Shown one piece after another: positions 7,493 to 13,472 of a DNA stretch of 14,441 nucleotides; within the stretch, counting starts at the first letter, position 1; the number at the start of each line of letters is the position of its first letter. The DNA comes from JBFGCA01 sp041567315 (lineage in GTDB: Bacteria; Acidobacteriota; Thermoanaerobaculia; Multivoradales; JAHEKO01). The stretch covers positions 1-14,441 of the forward strand of contig JBFGCA010000121.1 in NCBI GenBank assembly GCA_041567315.1, given 5' to 3'. Under the pieces are notes generated by a model that was given only the letters and a program-made list of their open reading frames with translations, did not search any database and was not told where the DNA came from. A program made the translations under genes and the position numbers.

Positions 7493-8389
7493 TCAGACCG
7501 GCTCCCGGACCAGCGGGCGGGTGAGACAGGTCGGGCCGCCGAGGCCCTTGCGGCAGATCTCGGTGCCGGCGAACTCGACCACCTCGACGCCGGCGGCTTC
7601 GAGGCGGGCCAGGGTGCGCGGGTTGCCCTCGGCCAGCAGGCACCTGCCCGGGGCGAGCGCCAGCACGTTGCAGCCCAGGGTCTCGAACTCCTCCTCGGGA
7701 ACCGCCAGCAGCCGGAACCCCCGCCCGAGCAGGGTCTCGCGGAAGGGCACCGGCAGCAGCGGCTCGTGGACCAGCAGCAGGTCGCGGTCGAGCGGGCTCA
7801 AGATCGACATCAAGTGGAAGACGTCCCCGGGTCCCCGCCAGTGCGGCAGCGGGACGACGAGGAGCTCCTCGCAGCCGTCCGCCAGCAGCTCGCGGAGCTG
7901 GCGGATCCCCTCGTCGTTGGTCCGGTAGCCGCGGCCCACCGCGACCGTCCGCTGGTCGAGCCACACCACGTCGCCGCCCTCGAGGCAGCCCTCCCCCTCG
8001 ATGGCACCGAGGACGGGAAGCTCGCGGCTCCGCAGCAGCTCGCCCAGCGCCGCCGGCTCGCCGCGCCGCTCCGGCTTGCCGGGGCGGCCGAGCAGGACCC
8101 CCCGGTCGCATACCACCGCCGCGTCCCGTGGGTACAGCGAGTCCAGCCCACAGCGCGGGTCGGCGGGGAGCAGGTCGAGCTGCGCGCCGTCTTCGCGCAG
8201 GACGGCTGCCAACCGCTCGAACTCCGCCGCCGCCCGGCCGGGGTCGGGTGGCGCCGTCCAGCCCAGGGCGGCCCACCGGGCGTCGACCCCGGTCTCACCG
8301 GCGAAGGCGGCCGCCGGACTCTTGACGATCACCCGCCGCAGCCGCCCCACCTCCGACTGCCCGGCGCAGGTCGGGGCCGGCGGGCTCAT
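7493..8389 (-). CDS. Amidinotransferase/arginine-deiminase superfamily hydrolase, DDAH-like
   Basis: A 298-residue soluble enzyme of the guanidine-modifying superfamily. The catalytic set is present: DSLYPRDAAV (83-92, substrate-guanidine carboxylate and Arg), EGGDV (137-141), GYRTNDEG (154-161), the catalytic His in FHLMSI (H192), and the nucleophilic Cys in GGPTCLTRP (C288) near the C-terminus. Length and motif order fit dimethylarginine dimethylaminohydrolase-like proteins (about 250-300 aa) rather than true arginine deiminases (about 400 aa). The likely reaction is Cys-mediated hydrolysis of a guanidino group on arginine, methylarginine or a related compound, giving a citrulline-type product. 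The start is ATG at 8389; ribosome site weak. The gene sits 25 nt after the nucleotidyltransferase and 14 nt before GH105, so it is in the operon. The exact substrate is not decided by sequence. Confidence 0.87.
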   Translation of the reverse strand: MSPPAPTCAGQSEVGRLRRVIVKSPAAAFAGETGVDARWAALGWTAPPDPGRAAAEFERLAAVLREDGAQLDLLPADPRCGLDSLYPRDAAVVCDRGVLLGRPGKPERRGEPAALGELLRSRELPVLGAIEGEGCLEGGDVVWLDQRTVAVGRGYRTNDEGIRQLRELLADGCEELLVVPLPHWRGPGDVFHLMSILSPLDRDLLLVHEPLLPVPFRETLLGRGFRLLAVPEEEFETLGCNVLALAPGRCLLAEGNPRTLARLEAAGVEVVEFAGTEICRKGLGGPTCLTRPLVREPV

Positions 8390-8414
8390 CGGCGGCGAGG
8401 GTCCCCTGGACCGG

Positions 8415-9422
8415 CTAGCCGGCGCCGCCGCCCTCGCGCCGCAGCTCGCGCACGATCTCCCGCACCTCCTCCTCGGTGTCGAGGTCCTTGGCCAGCGACA
8501 GGCCGTGGAGCAGCGGGATGCGGCCCCTGCGGTCCGGGAAGCGACGGCGGTGCCGGAAGCTGACGAAGATCCGCCGCAGCCGCTCGGCCACCTCGTCGGG
8601 CGTCACGGTGCCGCCCCGCAGATGGAACGCGAACAGCACGCCGTTGAGAAGGACGGTGACCGTCACCGCCGGCAGCCGGCCACGGACCAGCAGCTTGACG
8701 TCCTCCCAGAGCAGCCAGGGGATCAGGCGGCTGGTGAGCAGCCCCAGACGGTAGAGGATCGACCGGTTGCGGGTGGCGTAGGCCAGGGTGAAGCAGCGGT
8801 AGATCAGCGAGCGCCGCACGCAGGCCGGGTCGGCCACCAGCAGGTGGCCGGGGAGCAGCGTCTCGGGCTCGCGCCCCGGGGCCGGCGCCACCCGGTAGCG
8901 CGGCTTCCAGGCCGAGGCGCCCAGCTCCTGCTCGCGCTCCGGGGCCAGGATCGCCGGGAACCAGAAGTCGAGCGGCGCGTGCTGGTAGTAGTCCTCCATC
9001 AGGCTGTGGAGCTCCTCCACCTCGGGCAGGATGTCGCAGGTGGTGAGCGCCACCGGCCGCGAAGGGCAGACCCGTGCCACCGCCTCGACGGCGTTCTCGA
9101 CGTTGCGGCCGAAGCTGCCGTGGGTGTCGATCACCGTCACCCGGCCGCGCGACTCGCCGTAGACCGAGGCCGGCCCGGCGATGAAGATCGGCGCGAAGTG
9201 GCCGCTCACCTCCAGCCGCTCGATGAGCAGGTCGATCAGCGGCCGGCCGCCGATCTTGAGCTGGATCCCCTTGGGTCCCTTGAGCGGATGGAGCCCGGCG
9301 CCGCTCTCGGGGAGGATCACCGGGTGGGGGTCGCTGCCGGCCAGCACGATCAAAGGGATCGGCCGGCGCGTTGCCGGCGGCGGCCCGGCAGGCCCTTTGC
9401 TAGAGTCGTTTCTGGTCCCCAT
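8415..9422 (-). CDS. MobA-like nucleotidyltransferase domain protein
   Basis: A 335-residue protein of the NTP-transferase fold. Residues 23-70 give the expected start: PLIVLAGSD strand and loop, conserved Lys at 48 and 51, and IGGRPLIDLLIERLE, matching the 'K-x-L-x-x-x-G-x-P-L-I' pattern. TTCDIL (127-132) supplies the metal-binding Asp after the second strand, and LAKDLDTEEEVREI (310-323) resembles the 'DIDTPED' end of MobA-like proteins. The glycine-rich loop is unusual: LAGS followed by a Pro-rich insertion in place of LAGG-x-S-x-RMG. Residues 205-290 hold hydrophobic and basic helices (LIPWLLWEDVKLL) that could touch a membrane or lipid-linked substrate. It starts at ATG 9422 with GAGGG (9427-9431) 4 nt upstream. 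First gene of the leftward cluster. It could activate a sugar- or polyol-phosphate; the substrate is unknown. Confidence 0.75.
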   Translation of the reverse strand: MGTRNDSSKGPAGPPPATRRPIPLIVLAGSDPHPVILPESGAGLHPLKGPKGIQLKIGGRPLIDLLIERLEVSGHFAPIFIAGPASVYGESRGRVTVIDTHGSFGRNVENAVEAVARVCPSRPVALTTCDILPEVEELHSLMEDYYQHAPLDFWFPAILAPEREQELGASAWKPRYRVAPAPGREPETLLPGHLLVADPACVRRSLIYRCFTLAYATRNRSILYRLGLLTSRLIPWLLWEDVKLLVRGRLPAVTVTVLLNGVLFAFHLRGGTVTPDEVAERLRRIFVSFRHRRRFPDRRGRIPLLHGLSLAKDLDTEEEVREIVRELRREGGGAG

Positions 9423-9435
9423 GCGGCCCTCAACG

Positions 9436-9460
9436 AGTCTAGCAGTCCGTGGTGGAAGTC
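9436..9460 (-). promoter_or_regulatory. Promoter-like element, copy B, upstream of the seven-gene cluster
   Basis: The minus-strand 25-bp block starts GACTTCCACCACGG at 9460 and ends CTGCTAGACT at 9436, with 23/25 identity to 33-57. TAGACT (9441-9436) is a -10-like box 13 nt before the ATG of the nucleotidyltransferase, implying a very short leader that just includes the GAGGG ribosome site. It lies in the 96-bp gap between divergent genes and may affect the DUF4230-like gene as well. Confidence 0.5.
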
Positions 9461-9518
9461 GGTCGGGTCGGCTCGCTCGACGGTTCGCCTCCGGGGCTCG
9501 CGCTGCGGCGGAGGGCGG

Positions 9519-10319
9519 TTGAGCCCGGAGCCGCGCCGGTCCGGTCCCGGCACCGCCTGGGCGGTCGCCTTCGCCACCGTGGCGGTGACCGCGATCCTGG
9601 CGTTGAGCGCCCTCTACGTCTTCAACTCGCTGCGCCGGCTACCGGGCGAAGCGGTGGAGGGAGGGCGGCGGGTGCTGGCCGATCTGGCGACCGTCGCGGC
9701 CGCCTTCCGTCAGGGGACCCTCGAGACCAGCTTCGCGAGCTACGCCACCACCGTCACCGGATCGAACTTCCTGCAGTTCGCCACGCTGCGGCAGACCGAG
9801 GTCTTCACCCGGCGCGACCAGACCTCGATCCTCTGGGGACAGCTGCCGCTGCCCGAGGTGGTGGTTTCGGCCACCGCACCGGTCGAGTACACCGCCTACG
9901 TCGACCTCGACGCAGAGTGGCTGTTCCGGCTCGAGGGCGGGCAACTGCTGGTGCGCGCCCCCGAGATCCGGTTCAACAAGCCGGCCATCGACGCCTCCAC
10001 GATCCGCTACCAGGTCGAGGCCGGCAGCCTGCTGCGCGACGAAGCCGCGGTGCTGGAAGCGCTCCAGCGCGGCCTCACCGCCATGGCCGCCATGCGCGCC
10101 CGCCGCCAGGTGCCGCTGGTCCGCGAGCTGGGCCGGCGCAAGCTGGTCGAGTTCGTCGAGAACTGGCTGCTGCGCAGCTTCACCGACGGCGAGACGATCC
10201 GCGTCGAGCTGGTCTTCGCCGACGAGGAGTCGCCGTTCGGGCCGCCGCTCCGGGAACCGCCCCGGGAGCCACTCGGGGGCCGGCCCGGCGAGTCGCCGCC
10301 GGCGACGCCGCCCGGTTGA
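9519..10319 (+). CDS. Membrane-anchored DUF4230-like protein
   Basis: About 266 residues. One N-terminal membrane helix (about 13-35, AVAFATVAVTAILALSALYVF) is followed by a beta-rich soluble domain, probably periplasmic: TLETSFASYATTVTGSNFL, then TEVFTRRDQ, LPLPEVVVSATAPVEYTAYVDL, LLVRAPEIRFNKPAID, and a helical RRKLVEFVENWLLRSF segment, ending in a Pro/Glu/Gly-rich tail. The 'PEVVVSATAPVEYTAYVDL ... APEIRFNKPAID' pattern resembles the DUF4230 family (function unknown); I hold this assignment only moderately. No ATG or GTG precedes the helix in frame; TTG at 9519 with GGAGGG at 9510-9515 decides the start. The frame is open back to about 8001, but that part is antisense to the cluster. Divergent from the nucleotidyltransferase gene, followed by a terminator at 10423-10461. 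Confidence 0.7.
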   Translation: MSPEPRRSGPGTAWAVAFATVAVTAILALSALYVFNSLRRLPGEAVEGGRRVLADLATVAAAFRQGTLETSFASYATTVTGSNFLQFATLRQTEVFTRRDQTSILWGQLPLPEVVVSATAPVEYTAYVDLDAEWLFRLEGGQLLVRAPEIRFNKPAIDASTIRYQVEAGSLLRDEAAVLEALQRGLTAMAAMRARRQVPLVRELGRRKLVEFVENWLLRSFTDGETIRVELVFADEESPFGPPLREPPREPLGGRPGESPPATPPG

Positions 10320-10356
10320 TCCGCGGCCGGCGCCGCCGGCCCTGTGACCGTTTCCA

Positions 10357-10385
10357 CTGCACCGCTGGCCGCCTGGCTCTAGACT
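10357..10385 (+). promoter_or_regulatory. Possible promoter for the SCP2-R2lox gene
   Basis: TAGACT at 10380-10385 is a -10-like box with CTGCAC at 10357-10362, 17 bp upstream, as a poor -35. Transcription would start near 10392 and first meet the terminator hairpin at 10423-10461 before reaching the ATG at 10520. Either the hairpin acts as an attenuator or the real promoter is elsewhere. Confidence 0.3.
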
Positions 10386-10422
10386 CGCCTCGGTTCAGCA
10401 TCCTCCTTCTTTCCCCCGAAAC

Positions 10423-10461
10423 GACGGGCGGCTTTCCTCCTTGGCCTCCCGTCCTTTTTTT
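10423..10461 (+). terminator. Intrinsic terminator after the DUF4230-like gene
   Basis: The stem GACGGGCGG (10423-10431) pairs with CCTCCCGTC (10445-10453) in eight of nine positions, with one C/T mismatch, around a 13-nt loop. Seven T residues follow at 10455-10461 on the plus strand. This is the only classical hairpin plus T-tract in the window and lies about 100 nt past the DUF4230-like stop. Confidence 0.65.
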
Positions 10462-10463
10462 GT

Positions 10464-10481
10464 GCGGCCGCCGGCGGCCGC
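10464..10481. repeat. Perfect 18-bp palindrome upstream of the SCP2-R2lox gene
   Basis: GCGGCCGCCGGCGGCCGC is its own reverse complement. It follows the terminator T-tract directly and ends 38 nt before the R2lox ATG. It could be an operator or simply a product of GC-rich composition; purely G and C palindromes arise fairly easily here. Confidence 0.45.
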
Positions 10482-10519
10482 CGCAGGCCCCGCCGGTATG
10501 ATGCCGCCGGGGGCGCGAC

Positions 10520-11947
10520 ATGGAGGTCTTCAGCAGCGAGTGGGCCGCCGCCTGGCGGGAGCAGCTCAACGCCAGCGACGCCTTCCGGCGCTCCGGCGAC
10601 GGCTGGCGCGGGTCGCTGGTGGTGGCGACCGGCGCCGGCAAGAACGGGGCCGCGGCGAGGGCGGTCTTGCTCGATCTCCACGACGGCGCCTGCCGCGCCG
10701 CCCGGGCGGCCGACGCCGGGGACCTGGAGCGGGCCGACTTCCTGCTGCGCGCCGAGCCGGAGGTCTGGCGGCGGGTGCTGGCCGGCTCGCTCGACCCGAT
10801 CTGGGGGCTGCTCTCGGGAAGGCTGCGGCTGGAGCGCGGCAGCATGAGCCGCCTGGTGCCCCACGCGCGGGCGGCGAGCGAGCTGGTGGCGGCGGCGGGG
10901 CGGCTGGGAGGGCGTTTCCCCGGGGACGGCCCGGCGCCCACCGGAGCCGAGACCGCCGCCGAGGCCCGACCCTCCGAGCGGCCGGCGGCTGAGCCCGCGG
11001 CCGAGGCCAGGGCCGGCCGCCAGGGCGAGGGCGGCGGGCGCCACCCGGGGCCGCCGGGCGCCGCACCGGAGCCGGTCTACCAGAGCACCAGCTCGCGCGG
11101 ACTCGACCGACGCTGCTTGCCGCTGCGGCTGTGGGAGAAGGCCAAGCGGGCGGGCATCTGGAACCCCAGCGACTTCGACTTCGCGGCCGACCGCCGCGAC
11201 TGGCAGGGTCTCGACGACGCCGAGCGCGACGTGCTGCTGCGGCTGACCTCGCTGTTCCAGGCCGGCGAGGAGTCGGTGACCGTCGAGCTGCTGCCGCTGA
11301 TCGCCGCCATCGCCGCCGAGGGGCGGCTCGAGGAGGAGATCTACCTCACCTCTTTTCTGTGGGAGGAGGCCAAGCACGTCGAGCTGTTCCGGCGCTTCCT
11401 CGACGAGGTGGCGGCCGACGCCAGCGACCTCGCGCGCTATCACACGCCGGCCTACCGGCGGATCTTCTATCGCGAGCTGCCGGCGGCCATGCGCCGGCTG
11501 GAGACCGACCGCTCGCCCGAGGCGCAGGCCCGCGCCTCGGTGACCTACAACCTGATCGTCGAGGGGGTGATGGCCGAGACCGGCTACCGCGGCTACGGGG
11601 CGATCCTCGAGCGCCACGGCCTGATGCCCGCCATGCAGCAGGCGGTGGAGCGGCTGCGCGGCGACGAGTCGCGCCACCTGGCCTACGGCGTGTTCCTGCT
11701 CTCGCGGCTGGTTGCCGAGCACGGCGAGCCGGTGTGGCGGGCCGTCGAGCGGCGGATGGAGGAGCTGCTCGGCCCCACCCTGGAGCTGATCGCCGAGGTC
11801 TTCGCGCAGTACGAGCGGATGCCGTTCGGGCTCGAGCTGGCCGACTTCACCGACTTCGCCCAGCTCCAGTTCCGCAACCGGCTGGAGCGGATCGAGCGGG
11901 CGCGGCGGCAGGGCGTCGAGGAGGTGCTCTACGGCGGCGCCGCGTGA
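10520..11947 (+). CDS. R2-like ligand-binding oxidase fused to an N-terminal SCP2-type sterol/lipid carrier domain
   Basis: A 475-residue two-domain protein. Residues about 5-128 read as an SCP2-type domain (EVWRRVLAGSLDPIWGLLSGRLRLERGSMSRL split over 81-112: the 'D-p-x-x-x-x-x-G-k-l-x-l-x-G' pattern), a hydrophobic pocket that carries sterols, fatty acids or acyl-CoA. A Gly/Ala/Pro/Glu linker spans 129-185. Residues 186-475 are a ferritin-like R2lox domain. Metal ligands are E250, E283, H286, E348, E383 and H386; V253 and Y343 match the Val-Tyr ether cross-link of the Geobacillus enzyme (E69, E102, H105, E167, E202, H205, V72, Y162), with every interval identical. R2lox binds a Mn/Fe centre and a long-chain fatty acid and performs two-electron oxidations; its physiological substrate is unknown. 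Starts at ATG 10520 with a G-rich, weak ribosome site. No nrdA gene nearby, which argues against ribonucleotide reduction. Confidence 0.9.
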   Translation: MEVFSSEWAAAWREQLNASDAFRRSGDGWRGSLVVATGAGKNGAAARAVLLDLHDGACRAARAADAGDLERADFLLRAEPEVWRRVLAGSLDPIWGLLSGRLRLERGSMSRLVPHARAASELVAAAGRLGGRFPGDGPAPTGAETAAEARPSERPAAEPAAEARAGRQGEGGGRHPGPPGAAPEPVYQSTSSRGLDRRCLPLRLWEKAKRAGIWNPSDFDFAADRRDWQGLDDAERDVLLRLTSLFQAGEESVTVELLPLIAAIAAEGRLEEEIYLTSFLWEEAKHVELFRRFLDEVAADASDLARYHTPAYRRIFYRELPAAMRRLETDRSPEAQARASVTYNLIVEGVMAETGYRGYGAILERHGLMPAMQQAVERLRGDESRHLAYGVFLLSRLVAEHGEPVWRAVERRMEELLGPTLELIAEVFAQYERMPFGLELADFTDFAQLQFRNRLERIERARRQGVEEVLYGGAA

Positions 11948-11964
11948 GGGCCGGCCGGCGGCGC

Positions 11965-11985
11965 GGAACCCGGGGCCCCGGTTCC
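11965..11985. other. Imperfect GC-rich hairpin after the R2lox gene
   Basis: GGAA-C-CCGGGG can fold back on CCCCGGTTCC with one bulged C, 18 nt after the R2lox stop. No T-tract follows. It may slow or end transcription before the PspC gene, whose own promoter I cannot see. Weak call. Confidence 0.3.
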
Positions 11986-12044
11986 CGTAGTGGACTGCGA
12001 AGCTCGCGGCAGGCCGCGGGGCGACGATGGCATCCAGGTCAACC

Positions 12045-12051
12045 AAGGAGG
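12045..12051 (+). promoter_or_regulatory. Strong ribosome binding site of the PspC gene
   Basis: AAGGAGG lies 7 nt before the ATG at 12059, the best Shine-Dalgarno in the window. It fixes the start and excludes the longer GTG/ATG-less N-terminal extension that begins near 11990. Confidence 0.8.
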
Positions 12052-12058
12052 CAATCGA

Positions 12059-12259
12059 ATGGCAGATCCCAGCAACCCGCTGCGGCGGTCCCGCAAGCAC
12101 CGCATCATCGCCGGCGTATGCGGCGGCCTGGCGGAGTGGCTGTCGTGGGACGTGACGCTGGTCCGGGTGCTCTACGTGGTGATCTCGATCTTCTCGGCCG
12201 CCTTCCCCGGCATCCTCGCCTACGTCATCCTGTGGGTGGTCATGCCCGAAGGTGATTGA
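12059..12259 (+). CDS. PspC domain small membrane protein
   Basis: A 66-residue protein consisting of one PspC domain: a basic start (PLRRSRKHR), IIAGVCGGLAEWLSWDVTLVRVL (16-38, with the hallmark GVCGGLAEW and R-V-L), then a hydrophobic helix (39-62) ending VVMPEGD. In enterobacteria PspC is an inner-membrane sensor of the phage-shock envelope response; stand-alone short PspC proteins in other phyla are common and their role is not established. The start at 12059 is set by AAGGAGG at 7-nt spacing. Its stop (12257-12259) is 5 nt before the ATG of the site-2 protease, and its end carries that gene's ribosome site, so the two are probably translated together. No pspA homologue is in the window. 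Confidence 0.9.
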   Translation: MADPSNPLRRSRKHRIIAGVCGGLAEWLSWDVTLVRVLYVVISIFSAAFPGILAYVILWVVMPEGD

Positions 12260-12264
12260 GGGGC

Positions 12265-13431
12265 ATGTTCGGGCAGCGCATCCAGCTCTTCAAGCTGTTC
12301 GGGATCCCGATCCAGCTCGACACGAGCTGGTTCGTGGTCGCGGTGCTGATCGCCTGGACGCTCGCCGACAGCTTCTTCCCGTCCTATCTGGAGGGGCTCG
12401 AGCCGGGCACCTACTGGGCGATGGGGATCGCCGGCGCCCTGGGGTTGTTCGTCTCGGTGGTGCTCCACGAGCTGGCCCACGCGCTGACCGCGCGCCAGTG
12501 GGGGCTGTCGATCCGCGGCATCACGCTGTTCATCTTCGGCGGCCTGGCCGAGATGGACTCCGAGCCGCCGAGCCCCGCCTCGGAGTTCATGGTGGCGATC
12601 GCCGGCCCCGCCGCCAGCGTGCTGCTGGCCGCCGGCTTCCTCGGTCTCCACGCCCTGGGCTGGGCGGCCGGCTGGCCGGAGGCGGCGCTGGCGGTGCTCT
12701 ATTACCTGACCTTCATCAACTTCATGCTGGTGGCCTTCAACCTGGTCCCCGCCTTCCCCCTCGACGGCGGCCGGGTGCTGCGCTCGGCGCTCTGGCAGTG
12801 GAAGCGCAACCTGCGCTGGGCCACCGCCGTGACCTCGAGGATCGGCAGCGGCTTCGGGGTGGTGCTGATCGCCTTCGGACTGCTCGAGGTGGTGGGCAGG
12901 CAGGATTTCATCGGCGGCATGTGGCTGTTCCTGATCGGTCTGTTCCTGCGCAACGCCGCCCGCATGTCCTACCGCCAGCTCCTGTTGCGCCGCTCGCTGG
13001 AGGGCGAGAAGGTGAGGCGCTTCATGAAGACCGACCCGGTGGCGGTGCCGCGCGCCATCTCGGTCGCCGAGCTGGTCGAGAACTACATCTACCGTCACCA
13101 CTTCAAGCTGTTCCCGGTGGTCGACGGCGGCAAGCTCCTGGGTTGCGTCACCACCCGTCAGGTGCGTGAGCTGCCCCGCGAGGAGTGGGACCGTCAGACC
13201 GTCGGCTCGATCGCGGTGGCCTGCTCACCCGAGAACACGGTGACCCCGGACACCGACGCCATCGAGGCGCTGGCGCGCATGAGCCGCACCGGCGCCTCGC
13301 GTCTGATGGTGGTCGAAGGGGACCAGCTGGTGGGCATTCTGGCCCTCAAGGACCTGCTCCGTTTCCTGGCCCTCAAGGTCGAGCTCGAGGGTCCCGACTC
13401 TCGCTTGACAGCTTCAAACGGCGCGGGATAG
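12265..13431 (+). CDS. Site-2 protease family (M50B) metalloprotease with two CBS domains
   Basis: A 388-residue membrane zinc protease. Start-region 'QLFKLFGIPIQLDTSWF' is typical of the family. H68-E-L-A-H72 in the second membrane helix binds zinc and holds the catalytic Glu69; N159-L-V-P-A-F-P-L-D167-G-G-R gives the third ligand, Asp167. GGLAEM (92-97) and the conserved AIAGPAASV (111-119) lie between. Six hydrophobic segments fit the family. After a basic stretch (231-256), two CBS domains span about 254-306 and 313-370, which in class II S2Ps are thought to sense adenine nucleotides. The family cuts transmembrane anchors of anti-sigma factors or regulators. I prefer ATG 12265 with AGGTGAT (12250-12256) upstream over TTG 12256, which would overlap the pspC stop. 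Substrate unknown; the adjacent PspC protein is a possible partner. Confidence 0.9.
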   Translation: MFGQRIQLFKLFGIPIQLDTSWFVVAVLIAWTLADSFFPSYLEGLEPGTYWAMGIAGALGLFVSVVLHELAHALTARQWGLSIRGITLFIFGGLAEMDSEPPSPASEFMVAIAGPAASVLLAAGFLGLHALGWAAGWPEAALAVLYYLTFINFMLVAFNLVPAFPLDGGRVLRSALWQWKRNLRWATAVTSRIGSGFGVVLIAFGLLEVVGRQDFIGGMWLFLIGLFLRNAARMSYRQLLLRRSLEGEKVRRFMKTDPVAVPRAISVAELVENYIYRHHFKLFPVVDGGKLLGCVTTRQVRELPREEWDRQTVGSIAVACSPENTVTPDTDAIEALARMSRTGASRLMVVEGDQLVGILALKDLLRFLALKVELEGPDSRLTASNGAG

Positions 13432-13434
13432 CCT
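13405..13434 (+). promoter_or_regulatory. Sigma70-type promoter of the LeuT-like gene
   Basis: TTGACA (13405-13410) matches the -35 consensus exactly; TAGCCT (13429-13434) is the -10, spacer 18 bp. The -10 contains the TAG stop codon of the protease gene. The start site would be near 13441, giving a leader of about 32 nt with GGAG at 13459-13462 before the TTG at 13473. This is the best promoter match in the window. Confidence 0.6.
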
Positions 13435-13472
13435 GCCGCGCCGAGTTCGCTCCCACCTGGAGAAACTGTATC

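Noticed and set aside
6252..7928. Plus-strand open frame of 558 codons over GH105 and the amidinohydrolase
   Set aside because: Antisense to two genes with clear motifs; the product is repetitive Arg/Gly/Pro/Gln sequence without a fold signature.
8415..9422. True molybdenum cofactor guanylyltransferase MobA
   Set aside because: The protein is far longer than MobA (about 190-200 aa), its glycine-rich loop differs, and no molybdenum-cofactor gene is nearby.
8001..9518. N-terminal extension of the DUF4230-like protein
   Set aside because: The open frame runs back over the divergent cluster, but the extension is low-complexity and antisense to coding sequence; TTG 9519 with GGAGGG upstream is a sensible start.
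11267..11680. Ribonucleotide reductase small subunit (NrdB/NrdF)
   Set aside because: The ligand set is Glu-Glu-His-Glu-Glu-His with the Val/Tyr pair of R2lox, and no nrdA gene or radical-transfer C-terminus is present.
10379..12100. Minus-strand open frame of 573 codons across the R2lox gene
   Set aside because: The opposite strand encodes a protein with every R2lox ligand at correct spacing; this product has no recognisable domain.
12256..12264. TTG start for the site-2 protease at 12256
   Set aside because: It would overlap the pspC stop and adds only three residues; ATG 12265 has AGGTGAT at a good distance and gives the usual family N-terminus.
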